DNA from: ZC4RG30 sp964455685
GTDB lineage: Bacteria; Pseudomonadota; Gammaproteobacteria; Steroidobacterales; Steroidobacteraceae
Length of the DNA stretch: 25,490 nt
Assembly: GCA_964455685.1 (NCBI GenBank)
Contig: CAYVZE010000038.1
Coordinates: 1-25,490, forward strand
Direction of reading: 5' to 3'
The notes beneath the pieces were generated by a model. The model was not told the DNA's origin. It saw nothing but the letters and a program-made list of their open reading frames with translations, and did not search any database. Both the position numbers and the translations under genes were made by a program. Positions 9,741 through 17,376 of this stretch are shown one piece after another; position 1 is the first letter of the stretch, and each line of letters begins with the position of its first letter.

Positions 9741-10840
9741 TGGGCACGGGACGGCGCCGCAAGGTCGAGGTCTTCAGCCTGTCGTTCCTCGACTGCATCT
9801 GCTGCGGATTCGGCGCTGTGGTGCTGTTCTACACCATCGTCGCGGGCCAGTCGGGCATCCAGCGCCTGCGTGACATCGACGCGCTGCAGGCGGAGGTGAA
9901 CCGCATCGAGGAGCAGGTGCTGGAGGGCACGCGCAACCTGGTCCTGTTGCGCAACACGCTGGAGAAGACCGAGGCCGAGACCGCGCAGGCGGCCGCGCGC
10001 GCGCGCCAGCTCTCCGATGAGGTGGCCGCCACCCAGGCCGAGGCGGTGCGCGTCGGCGCCACCAGCATGGCACAGCGCGAACACATCAACCGGCTGAAGG
10101 CCGACCTGAAGCAGCTCGAGGAAGGCACGCAGCGCCTGCGCGGCGGTTCTCCCGAGCAGGGGCCCCCGGGGGAGCAGGTGCGTGCCTTCCGCGGCACCGG
10201 CAACCGCACCTATCTCACGGGCATCAACATGACCGGCCGGCACATCCTGGTGCTGGTCGACCGCTCCGCCAGCATGATGCACGAGGAGCTCGATGCCATC
10301 ATCCGCCTGCGCAACCAGCCGCCGGCGCTGCGCCGCGCCGCGCCCAAGTGGCGCCAGACGCTGGACATCGCCGACTGGATCTCCACCCAGTTCCCGCCCG
10401 GCAGCCGCTTCCAGATGGTGGCCTTCAACACCCGCGCTCGCTCGCTGGTGGAAGGCACCGACGGGCAGTGGCTGGATTCGGGCGATGGCGCGTTGCTGGC
10501 GCAGGCCATCGAGACGCTGCGCAACCTCACGCCCGAGGACGGCACCAGCCTGATCAACGCCTGGGACGCGATCACCGCGCTGTCGCCACGGCCCGACCGC
10601 GTCATCCTGATCACCGACGGCCTGCCCACGCAGGGCCGCGACCGGCCGCGCGGCGGCTACGTCAACGTGTCGCAGCGCGCGCGCGCCTTCGATGAGGCGC
10701 GACGCGCGCTGCCGAAGAACATCCCGGTGGACGTGATCCTGCTGCCCATGCAGGGCGACCTGCCGGCGGCGCACCGTTTCTGGTCGCTGGCCCGCGCCAC
10801 CGGAGGCAACTTCATGGTCCCGGGACCGGACTGGCCATGA
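9740..10840 (+). CDS. Membrane-anchored vWA protein with coiled coil (paralogue 1)
   Basis: 366 residues from ATG 9740 (TGATG overlap with the upstream gene; the longer open frame upstream is a shadow). A basic start (MGTGRRRK) leads into the signature EVFSLSF-LDC-ICC-GFGA (residues 10-26) and a hydrophobic anchor to about 34. Residues about 40-130 form a charged heptad-like coiled coil. A vWA domain follows from about 165: strand HILVLVD then DRSAS (Asp174, Ser176, Ser178) of the metal-ion-dependent adhesion site, a DGTSL threonine and ITDGLP. All MIDAS positions appear intact, so metal-dependent partner binding is likely. Topology is probably N-in with the vWA domain periplasmic. The next gene repeats the same architecture. 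Coded in a row with FHA and FGE partners, suggesting a shared complex. Confidence 0.88.
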   Translation: MGTGRRRKVEVFSLSFLDCICCGFGAVVLFYTIVAGQSGIQRLRDIDALQAEVNRIEEQVLEGTRNLVLLRNTLEKTEAETAQAAARARQLSDEVAATQAEAVRVGATSMAQREHINRLKADLKQLEEGTQRLRGGSPEQGPPGEQVRAFRGTGNRTYLTGINMTGRHILVLVDRSASMMHEELDAIIRLRNQPPALRRAAPKWRQTLDIADWISTQFPPGSRFQMVAFNTRARSLVEGTDGQWLDSGDGALLAQAIETLRNLTPEDGTSLINAWDAITALSPRPDRVILITDGLPTQGRDRPRGGYVNVSQRARAFDEARRALPKNIPVDVILLPMQGDLPAAHRFWSLARATGGNFMVPGPDWP

Positions 10841-11880
10841 AGCTGCGCCGTCGCGACACCGAGGTGTTCAGCCTCTCGTTCATGGACTGCGTGTGCTGCG
10901 GTTTCGGCGCCATCATCCTGCTGCTGGTGCTGACCGACGTGGACCAGCCGGTGGTCATCGAGCGCGCGCGCGAGTCGCTGAATGCCCAGCTGCTGAAGCT
11001 GCAGGAGGAGCTGCACGTCATCCGCGGCGACACCGACGAGCTGCGGCGCGAGCTTGAAGGCCGCATCGCCGAACTGCGCGCCGAGCGCGCGCGGCTGGCG
11101 CGGCTGCAGGGCGACCTCACCGAGGTCCGGGGCCAGTTCGCCGCCAGCCGCACCGATGCCGCGGTGAGCAACATCATCGAGACCGAGCTGGTGGCGGCCT
11201 ACCAGGAACTCACCGCCGAGATGGAACGCCTGCAGCGCCAGCCCAGGCCGCGGCGCGCGCCCACCGGAACGGTGGGCGGTATCCCGGTGGACAGCGAGTA
11301 CGTGATCTTCGTGATCGATACCTCGCCGTCCATGGTGACCAACCACTGGGAGTCCACGGTGGGGATCATGAACGAAATCCTCGACATCTACCCGGACCTC
11401 AAGGGCGTGCAGGTCATGAACGACCAGGGGCGTTTCATGTTCACCGACGGCCCGCCGGGTTCCTGGCTCGAGGATTCGCCCCGGCTGCGCCAGCGCATCC
11501 GCCAGACCCTGCCCACCTGGCGGCCCTACAGCCAGTCCAATCCCGTGCCCGGCATCGAAACGGCCTTGCGCATCTACCGCGAGGCGGGCCGCAGGATGAG
11601 CATCGTGGTGATCGGCGATGAGTTCACCGGCGACTCCATGCAGGCCGCCGTCGACCGCATCGCGCGGTTGAACGCGCCGGACGGTCGGCCGCAGGCGCGC
11701 ATCCATGCCATCGGTTTCCCGGAAGGAGCGGGCATGGCGGCGTTTACAAACGTGCAGTTTTCGGCGCTAATGCGCGTGGTGACCGTGCGCAACAACGGCA
11801 CCTTCGTGGGCATCACCTCCCAGAGACCATGTCAGGAATACACCGAAATCCTCGGCGAAATGCGCTGCACGCGGCGCTGA
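10837..11880 (+). CDS. Membrane-anchored vWA protein with coiled coil (paralogue 2)
   Basis: 347 residues, starting in a four-base ATGA overlap with paralogue 1. The N-terminus MKLRRRDT is followed by the same signature EVFSLSF-MDC-VCC-GFGA and a membrane anchor to about residue 33, a coiled coil (about 45-140), a basic linker, and a vWA domain whose MIDAS is DTSPS (Asp161, Ser163, Ser165). The rest of the vWA domain differs strongly from paralogue 1, so the pair diverged long ago while keeping the anchor. The later MIDAS threonine and aspartate are less obvious: NPVPGIETAL stands where a DGT loop is expected, and VVIGDEFTG supplies a likely aspartate. Metal binding may be weaker. Possibly a heterodimer with paralogue 1 through the coiled coil. 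Confidence 0.87.
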   Translation: MKLRRRDTEVFSLSFMDCVCCGFGAIILLLVLTDVDQPVVIERARESLNAQLLKLQEELHVIRGDTDELRRELEGRIAELRAERARLARLQGDLTEVRGQFAASRTDAAVSNIIETELVAAYQELTAEMERLQRQPRPRRAPTGTVGGIPVDSEYVIFVIDTSPSMVTNHWESTVGIMNEILDIYPDLKGVQVMNDQGRFMFTDGPPGSWLEDSPRLRQRIRQTLPTWRPYSQSNPVPGIETALRIYREAGRRMSIVVIGDEFTGDSMQAAVDRIARLNAPDGRPQARIHAIGFPEGAGMAAFTNVQFSALMRVVTVRNNGTFVGITSQRPCQEYTEILGEMRCTRR

Positions 11881-12539
11881 CCTGCGCGGTGTTCGCGACG
11901 CTGCTGGCCGGGTGCGGCGGCAGCGTGCAGGTCCGCCCCGAACCCGCGCTTCCCGAGCCGCTGCTTTCGCCCATGCCCGCGCGCGTGGCGCTGGTGCTCG
12001 ACGACGAGCTCGATGGCTACGTGCACGAGGAAACGCGCGGCGGCAAGAACTGGAAGGTGGAACTCGGCCCCGGCCACGAGCGGCTGTTCCGCGATGTGTT
12101 CAGGGCGTCGTTCCGCGACGTGGTGGAGTTCCAGCGCGCCAGCGATGCGCGCGGCACCGGCCTGCAGGCCGTGTTCCGCCCGCGCATCGAGCAGTTCTCG
12201 TTCGCCTCCGCCGAGGAAACCGGCGGGGAGTACTGGGCGGTGACGATCCGCTACATGATCGCGCTCACCAGCACCGACGGGGAACCGGTCGACAACCTCT
12301 CGCTCACCGGCTACGGCAGCACCCGCGGCGGTCGCGCCGGCAATGCGCTCACCAGCGCCACGCTGGCGGCCATGCGCGATGCGGCGGCCAAGTTCCTGGT
12401 GCAGCTGCCGCGCCTGCCGGTGGGGCGCAAGCTGGCCGCGGGCGAGGTGCTCACCGGCGCCGATGCGGCATCGGCCGCGCGCGACATCATCGAGGCCGTT
12501 CCCATCGAGCCCGAACCGGAGGAGTCCGGCCGGCCCTGA
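11829..12539 (+). CDS. Uncharacterised lipoprotein, last gene of operon
   Basis: 236 residues. A basic start (MSGIHRNPRRN) and hydrophobic segment end in LLAGC with Cys at residue 29. The ATG lies 52 bp inside the upstream vWA gene; no ATG occurs later before the lipobox, and later GTG or CTG codons would cut into the signal. The mature domain has strands such as RVALVLDDELDGY, LQAVFRPRIEQFSF and YWAVTIRYMIALTS, then a helix with AMRDAAAKFLVQL, reminiscent of small envelope lipoproteins of YajG or transport-auxiliary type, but I cannot assign a family. It ends six bases before the convergent TPR/TonB gene, so the operon stops here. Confidence 0.78.
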   Translation: MSGIHRNPRRNALHAALTCAVFATLLAGCGGSVQVRPEPALPEPLLSPMPARVALVLDDELDGYVHEETRGGKNWKVELGPGHERLFRDVFRASFRDVVEFQRASDARGTGLQAVFRPRIEQFSFASAEETGGEYWAVTIRYMIALTSTDGEPVDNLSLTGYGSTRGGRAGNALTSATLAAMRDAAAKFLVQLPRLPVGRKLAAGEVLTGADAASAARDIIEAVPIEPEPEESGRP

Positions 12540-12545
12540 CCGGGC

Positions 12546-13916
12546 TCAGTCCTCGCTGTCGCTGCCCTTGCCCTTCACGCGCACGTACATGTGCTCGGTG
12601 AAGAGGTGGTCGGGGGTGGCCACCGGCACGCCGCCCGAGAAGGCCGGCCGCCAGGTGGCACGGCGCACGGCATTGATGACCGGGCGCGCGGCGCTGTCGG
12701 TGCGCTCGCCGGCATTGGCGATGGTGGCGTCGCGCACGCTGCCATCCGCGGCAATCGACACGCGCACCTGCACCTCCACCACGTTGTACTCGTCGGGGTT
12801 CTGCGGCCGCTGCGAGGTGGCCATCGACGGCGGCCGGTAGACGATGGCCGCCGGCTTGTCGAGCAGCGAGGTGTCGCCGGCTTTCGACAGCTCGCCCCAG
12901 GCCTGGATCCACGAGTTCACGGCGCGCTGGCCGGCGCCGGCGATGCGGTACCAGTCGCCCAGGTCCACCAGGACTTCGCCGCGCTTCGCGGCCGCACCGT
13001 CGCCGGCGATCTCCAGCCGCTGCAGGGCATTGCGCAGCGCGCGCTCACCCTCGCCGGAAGGCACGGCCGCCAGGTTGACCAGCTGGCTCTGTGCCAGCGA
13101 GGGCGGCAGGTCCTGCGCCACCTGCATGGCGCGCTCCTGCGACTCGCCGTTCACGAAGGCCAGGCGGTAGGTGCGGGCGATGCCGCGCAGCGGCTCCACC
13201 GCCTTGAGGCTGGTGGGGCCCTCGCGGTCGGCGATCTGCACGGCGCGCATGTACATCAGGCGGGCGGCGCTGTAGCGCCCGGTGCGCTCGTGCCATCGGG
13301 CGTAATCCACCAGCGGCCCGATCAAGCGCGGATCCTCCGCGCCGTAGGCCTGCTCGGCCACGTTGTAGGCGAACTGGTGCTCGCGATTGGCATCGTCGAT
13401 GCGCCAGGTGCGTTCGTAGCAGTCGATCAGCGGCCGGACCACCGGCAGCTGGGAAGGGGCATGCAGTCCCTCGCGGTTGCGGATGATGTCGGTGGCGCGC
13501 TTGAGGGGCACGATGGCTTCCTCGCAGCGGTCCTGTGCGCGCAGCGCGGCGCCCAGGCCGTGCAGGGGCGCCACCAGGCGCGGATCGGTGGTGGTGGCGC
13601 TGCGGTCGAGCAGGGTCAGCGCGCGACGGTACTGGTCGATGGCCTCGCCGTGGCGCCCCATGCGGTACAGCGTGGTGGCGAGGTTGCCCAGCGGAACGGC
13701 CAGCTCCTCTCCTTCCTCGCCGTACTGGGCGATGGTCAGCTCGACCACCCGCACGGCCAGCGGCAGCGCCCCGGCATAGTCGCGTGCATCGAAGGCGGCG
13801 CGGTAGCGGGTATAGGCCTCGCTGCGTTCGTCTGCGGCGGGTACGTTTTCCGCTGCCGGGACCCCGAGCGGCAGCAACAGGATGAGGGCGGCGAGCAGCC
13901 TGGCGGTGCTGTGCAT
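12546..13916 (-). CDS. Exported TPR protein with TonB-type C-terminal domain
   Basis: 456 residues. A signal peptide (MHSTARLLAALILLLPLGVPA-AE) has no lipobox and no retained anchor, so the product should be soluble in the periplasm. Residues about 33-330 are tetratricopeptide-like helix pairs (YRAAFDARDYAGALPLA, LATTLYRMGRHGEAIDQYRRAL, GALRAQDRCEEAIVPLKRA). Residues about 370-455 fit the TonB C-terminal fold: VEVQVRVSIAADGSVRDATI, then PVINAVRRATWRPA and GVPVATPD. True TonB proteins have an N-terminal membrane helix and a Pro-rich spacer, both missing here. AGGAG lies 13 bases upstream of the start. Because it faces the operon on the other strand it is regulated separately, from the 13917-14227 region. 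A role in the neighbouring envelope system is possible but unsupported. Confidence 0.85.
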   Translation of the reverse strand: MHSTARLLAALILLLPLGVPAAENVPAADERSEAYTRYRAAFDARDYAGALPLAVRVVELTIAQYGEEGEELAVPLGNLATTLYRMGRHGEAIDQYRRALTLLDRSATTTDPRLVAPLHGLGAALRAQDRCEEAIVPLKRATDIIRNREGLHAPSQLPVVRPLIDCYERTWRIDDANREHQFAYNVAEQAYGAEDPRLIGPLVDYARWHERTGRYSAARLMYMRAVQIADREGPTSLKAVEPLRGIARTYRLAFVNGESQERAMQVAQDLPPSLAQSQLVNLAAVPSGEGERALRNALQRLEIAGDGAAAKRGEVLVDLGDWYRIAGAGQRAVNSWIQAWGELSKAGDTSLLDKPAAIVYRPPSMATSQRPQNPDEYNVVEVQVRVSIAADGSVRDATIANAGERTDSAARPVINAVRRATWRPAFSGGVPVATPDHLFTEHMYVRVKGKGSDSED

Positions 13917-14227
13917 GGGGCAAGATTAACTCCTGCCGCTCCCGCGCGCGCGGCCTGCGCCCTGGCAAAGGGGCGCTGGGCCCGCTTCGCCAGGGCCTGC
14001 CGGCGGTGGCCAGCTCCCTGCCCAGGCGCGCCGCGGAACGCTCGACACGGTGACCGGCAAGGACCGCCGCCATGGCCGGCATCGCCCGCGCCCGGCTACC
14101 GGTGTCCGTACGTATTCCGGAGAAGCTATTGGCACTGCTGCCCGCAACCTATTGCGCCCTGCACCATGAACCCTGTTTGGTGAAATGGCGCACGCCCCCG
14201 GGGGGCATCGCATTGTGAAATGAAGGC
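13917..14227. other. Divergent intergenic region between TPR/TonB and GGDEF-EAL genes
   Basis: 311 bp with no gene. It should carry both divergent promoters, but I cannot assign either with confidence. It contains a perfect 8-bp inverted repeat GCCCTGGC/GCCAGGGC (13959-13966 and 13989-13996, 22-bp spacer). The part next to the GGDEF-EAL gene is less GC-rich, with two similar TGGTGAAATGG and TTGTGAAATGA strings (14179 and 14214 areas). No sigma54 -24/-12 pair of correct spacing was found. Confidence 0.5.
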
Positions 14228-17083
14228 ATGCAAAGCGTAGATGGCGCCAGCACGGCGCGCACGGGGAGCCGGGCGGCCGCAACTGCGTTCCGCGTCGCCG
14301 TCGCCGTGTTCATCGGCGGCGTGCTGCTGCTGATGGCCAGCGTGCTGCTGCAGGCAGGCAAGCAGCAACGCCAGTTCCGCGCCCAGCACCAGGAGCAGCT
14401 CCGCCAGGCCGTGCTGCAGGCGTCCCTCACGGTCCGCTCGCGGCTCGGCAATGCCGAGGTCATGTTACGCGGCATGACCGAGCGCATGCCTGCCGACCGC
14501 GACGGCAACTGGAACAACCTGCTCGCCGCGCTCCAGCAGGACGCCGGCTTCTTCGGCGCCGTCACCGTGGTACCGGCGGAGGTCGAGGGCAGCTTCGAGT
14601 ACGGCGCGCGCCGCTTCACGCTCACGCCGCGGGAGCAGGAGGCCCTGCGCGAAGGCCGCACCGTGCTGCTGGCGCCCCGGACCTTCGGGCCCGGGCGACT
14701 GTACCTGATGCGCAACCTGAAGGAGCCCGCCCCGCAGCGCCACCTGCTGGCCGAAATGCGCGAGGGCTGGTGGTCGCTGCTGATGAACAATTCTGGTTCC
14801 GTGCAGCTGCTGGCCTTCGATGCCTCCGGCCAGATGCACATGAGCAGCCGCAATCCCTCGATGGTTTCTTCGGTGCCGGACGTGGCGCGTGCGCGCCTTG
14901 CCACGCTCGGGCCGGGCGAAGCCACCGGCGACATCGCCTGGACGGAGAACGGGGAGCCCTGGGTGGGCGCGGTGGCGTCGATGCAGCCGCAGATCACCGT
15001 CAGCGATGCCGGCCTGGTGCTGGTGGCCATGGGTCGCGACCGTCCCTGGTCGGCCTTCTTCTGGTCGGCAGTGCGCACGCAGGCCACCTTCCTGCCGCTG
15101 GTGCTGCTGGCCGCATGGCTGGCATGGGCATGGATGCGCCGGCAGGAGCTTGCCCTGAAGCGGCTGCACCGCGCGCTGGGCAGCCTGCCCGACCGCTACG
15201 TCGAGCTGGCGGATTCGCCGGGCCTGATGCCCGAGCTGCGGCAGGTGATCCAGGCGGGCAACCGCGCCGGCGAAGCCATCGAGCTGCAGAACCACACGCG
15301 CCGGGTGCTCGAAGAGATCGACGCGCTGCTGCTGCCCGGCGGGGACTACGAGAGCGTGCTCGACCAGGTGCTCACGCGCGTGCGCGCCGTGACCCGCGCG
15401 CACAACGTGGGCCTGACGCTGGTGGATCCGGTCAGCGGCCATGGCCGCCTGTTCGTGGTCGGCGCCTCCGGCGGACAGCCCGTCACGCGCGTCACGCTGG
15501 ATGGCGACATGGTTGCCCGCCTGCTCGACTCGGAGCAGGGCCTGACCATCGCGCGCTGCGAGGAAGGCCGCCACAGCTTCATCGAGCCGTTGCAGGGTGG
15601 TGGCGCCACGTTCTTCTGGATATGGCCGGTGATGGCCGGCGGCGAGCTTGCGGCGGTGCTGGCCGTGGGTTTCGCCGAGGTGCCGGCCGGCGCGGCTGGC
15701 ATCGCCGAGACCGGCACGCAGTGCGCGCAGCGCCTGGGCCTGGCGCTGGCCAGCCATGCGCGCGCCGAGCGCCTGTACCGCCAGGCGCACTTCGACCCGC
15801 TCACCCAGCTTCCCAACCGCCAGCTGTTCCGCGACCAGCTCCACGCCGAGCTGCAGAACGCGGTCAACAACGGCGGCCGCGGCGCATTGCTGTACATCGA
15901 CCTCGACCACTTCAAGCGCGTCAACGACTCGCTGGGGCACGAGGCCGGCGACCAGCTGCTGGCCATCGTGGCGCAGCGCCTGCGCTCCTGTGTGAAGGAG
16001 GAGGACACGGTCGCGCGCCTGGGCGGCGATGAGTTCACCGTGATCCTGCGCCACGTCTGCGACTCCGGCGAGGTGGCCGGGGTGGCCCAGCGCATCATCG
16101 ACGCGATGAGGAAACCGGTGCGCCTGGGCGGCCGCGAGCACCTGGTGCGCGCCAGCATCGGCATCGCGATGTTCCCCTCCGATGGCAACGCCATCGACGA
16201 GCTGCTGCACCACGCCGACCTGGCCATGTACCGCGCCAAGGAGCAGGGCCGCGGCAGCGCCGAGTTCTACAACCCGAAGATGGGCCTGCGTTCCGCCGAC
16301 TCGGGACTGTTCCGCGCGCTGAGCCGGCGCGAGTTCTCGCTGTACTACCAGCCGCAGTACCGCGTGTCAGACGGCGGCCTCGCCGGCGTGGAGGCGCTGC
16401 TGCGCTGGCAGCCGCCGGGCAGCGCGATGCGCACCTCGGCCAAGTTCGTGCCCGCGGCGGAGGAATCCGGCCTGATCGTGGACCTGGGCAGCTGGGTGCT
16501 GGAATCCGCCTGCGCCCAGTTCGCGCAGTGGCGCGACGCCGGCATCGCGCCGCCGGTGCTGGCGGTGAACCTGTCCGTGCAGCAGCTTCGCGACGAGCAG
16601 CTCGTGCCGATGGTACGGCGGCTGCTCGAGCGCCACCGCCTGCCGCCTTCGTCGCTGGCGTTCGAGATCAGCGAGGCGGCGCTCACAGACGAAGACAGCC
16701 AGCAGCGCATCCTCGAGCTGTCCGAGACGGGCGTGGGCCTGACCCTGGACGACTTCGGCACCGGCAATACCTCGCTGGCCAACCTGCGCCGCTTCCCGGT
16801 GCAGGCGGTGAAGATCGACCGCAGCTTCGTCGAGCGCATCGAGACTGATGCCGAGGCCGCCGCGCTGGCCGGCACCATCATCGTGATGGCGCACTCGCTG
16901 GACAGGAAGGTGATCGCCGAGGGCGTGGAGAGCGCCGGGCAGCTGGACTACCTGCGCGAGCGCCACTGCGACCTCGCCCAGGGCTACTTCCTGGCGCGGC
17001 CGCTGTCGCTGCAGGACATGACCTCGCTGCTGCTGGGCCGCCAGGCCACGGCCGCGAGCCACCTCAGCGCGGCCCGCGGCTGA
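14228..17083 (+). CDS. Membrane GAF-GGDEF-EAL cyclic di-GMP turnover protein
   Basis: 951 residues. Membrane helices at about 20-43 and 286-304 enclose a roughly 240-residue periplasmic sensor of no family I can name. A GAF-like domain (about 357-515) precedes a GGDEF domain (about 521-680) with HFDPLTQLPNR and intact GGDEF at 599-603, so diguanylate cyclase activity is plausible. The inhibitory I-site position reads KEED instead of RxxD. The EAL domain (about 700-940) keeps EALLRW (722-727), NLS, EISEAAL, DDFGTG, KIDRSFV, AEGVES and QGYF, so phosphodiesterase activity is also plausible; the usual DDFGTGYSS is DDFGTGNTS. Which activity dominates cannot be read from sequence. ATG 14228 is the first start after an in-frame TGA at 14216; its GAAGG is only one base away, so initiation may be weak. 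It lies directly before a cyclic di-GMP riboswitch. Confidence 0.93.
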   Translation: MQSVDGASTARTGSRAAATAFRVAVAVFIGGVLLLMASVLLQAGKQQRQFRAQHQEQLRQAVLQASLTVRSRLGNAEVMLRGMTERMPADRDGNWNNLLAALQQDAGFFGAVTVVPAEVEGSFEYGARRFTLTPREQEALREGRTVLLAPRTFGPGRLYLMRNLKEPAPQRHLLAEMREGWWSLLMNNSGSVQLLAFDASGQMHMSSRNPSMVSSVPDVARARLATLGPGEATGDIAWTENGEPWVGAVASMQPQITVSDAGLVLVAMGRDRPWSAFFWSAVRTQATFLPLVLLAAWLAWAWMRRQELALKRLHRALGSLPDRYVELADSPGLMPELRQVIQAGNRAGEAIELQNHTRRVLEEIDALLLPGGDYESVLDQVLTRVRAVTRAHNVGLTLVDPVSGHGRLFVVGASGGQPVTRVTLDGDMVARLLDSEQGLTIARCEEGRHSFIEPLQGGGATFFWIWPVMAGGELAAVLAVGFAEVPAGAAGIAETGTQCAQRLGLALASHARAERLYRQAHFDPLTQLPNRQLFRDQLHAELQNAVNNGGRGALLYIDLDHFKRVNDSLGHEAGDQLLAIVAQRLRSCVKEEDTVARLGGDEFTVILRHVCDSGEVAGVAQRIIDAMRKPVRLGGREHLVRASIGIAMFPSDGNAIDELLHHADLAMYRAKEQGRGSAEFYNPKMGLRSADSGLFRALSRREFSLYYQPQYRVSDGGLAGVEALLRWQPPGSAMRTSAKFVPAAEESGLIVDLGSWVLESACAQFAQWRDAGIAPPVLAVNLSVQQLRDEQLVPMVRRLLERHRLPPSSLAFEISEAALTDEDSQQRILELSETGVGLTLDDFGTGNTSLANLRRFPVQAVKIDRSFVERIETDAEAAALAGTIIVMAHSLDRKVIAEGVESAGQLDYLRERHCDLAQGYFLARPLSLQDMTSLLLGRQATAASHLSAARG

Positions 17084-17111
17084 GGCGCGGCGCCCGGGCG
17101 GGCGCCGCGCC
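17084..17111 (+). terminator. Perfect 12-bp GC hairpin after the GGDEF-EAL gene
   Basis: GGCGCGGCGCCC (17084-17095), loop GGGC, and its exact complement (17100-17111) begin at the base after the stop codon. No T-run follows, so it is either an atypical intrinsic terminator or an RNA 3'-end stabiliser. It separates the enzyme gene from the riboswitch-controlled transcript. Confidence 0.55.
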
Positions 17112-17177
17112 GTCACTCAGCGATTCCCCGAATCCTTTGAACATATGCAGGCCGCCGTGGAAGCGGTGTCGCAACAC

Positions 17178-17203
17178 TGTCACGATGCTGCCAATTGGTG
17201 ACA
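17178..17203. promoter_or_regulatory. Inverted repeat TGTCAC-N14-GTGACA, possible operator
   Basis: Two perfect 6-bp arms (17178-17183 and 17198-17203) lie about 20 bp upstream of a possible -35 (TTGACG, 17223-17228). A suitable -10 for that -35 is weak (GACACT, 17246-17251). A second small repeat GCATG-N7-CATGC (17228-17244) falls in the spacer. The arrangement fits a dimeric regulator upstream of the riboswitch transcript, but no family is identifiable. Confidence 0.3.
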
Positions 17204-17263
17204 TACGTCTTTAACCTGGTTCTTGACGCATGGTCGCCACATGCAGACACTCTGATCTGACCA

Positions 17264-17350
17264 GTGACCAAGGCAAACCCGTCGTGAGGCGGGGACGCAA
17301 AACCACCGGTCTTCCGCGATATCGCGCGGGAGACAGCGGAGTTGCCCCGG
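17264..17350 (+). promoter_or_regulatory. Cyclic di-GMP-I (GEMM-I) riboswitch
   Basis: Seen in the sequence: GGCAA (17272-17276) pairs exactly with TTGCC (17342-17346) to close the element. Inside, ACC-CGTC, a GNRA tetraloop GTGA (17284-17287) and GGCG are followed by the hallmark GGGACGCAAA (17292-17301) and ACCACCGG (17302-17309). A second stem pairs TCTTCC (17310-17315) with GGGAGA (17328-17333), capped by GCG-ATAT-CGC, then CAGCGGAG. This order and these conserved blocks match the GEMM-I aptamer of Vibrio Vc2 type, including tetraloop and strictly conserved joining bases. After it come a small hairpin GGAAG/CTTCC (17349-17363) and the ribosome site ACGGAG (17364-17369). With no T-run, control of translation is more likely than termination. 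It precedes the SPOR-like gene and follows a GGDEF-EAL gene. Confidence 0.93.
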
Positions 17351-17376
17351 AAGACTGACTTCCACGGAGTTTCACG

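Noticed and set aside
14131..14148. TTGGCACTGCTGCCCGC as a sigma54 promoter
   Set aside because: The GG and GC elements are not separated by the required 10 bases and the -12 TTGC is missing.
12591..14183. 530-residue plus-strand open frame
   Set aside because: Runs opposite the TPR/TonB gene, which has a signal peptide and recognisable repeats; the shadow has none.
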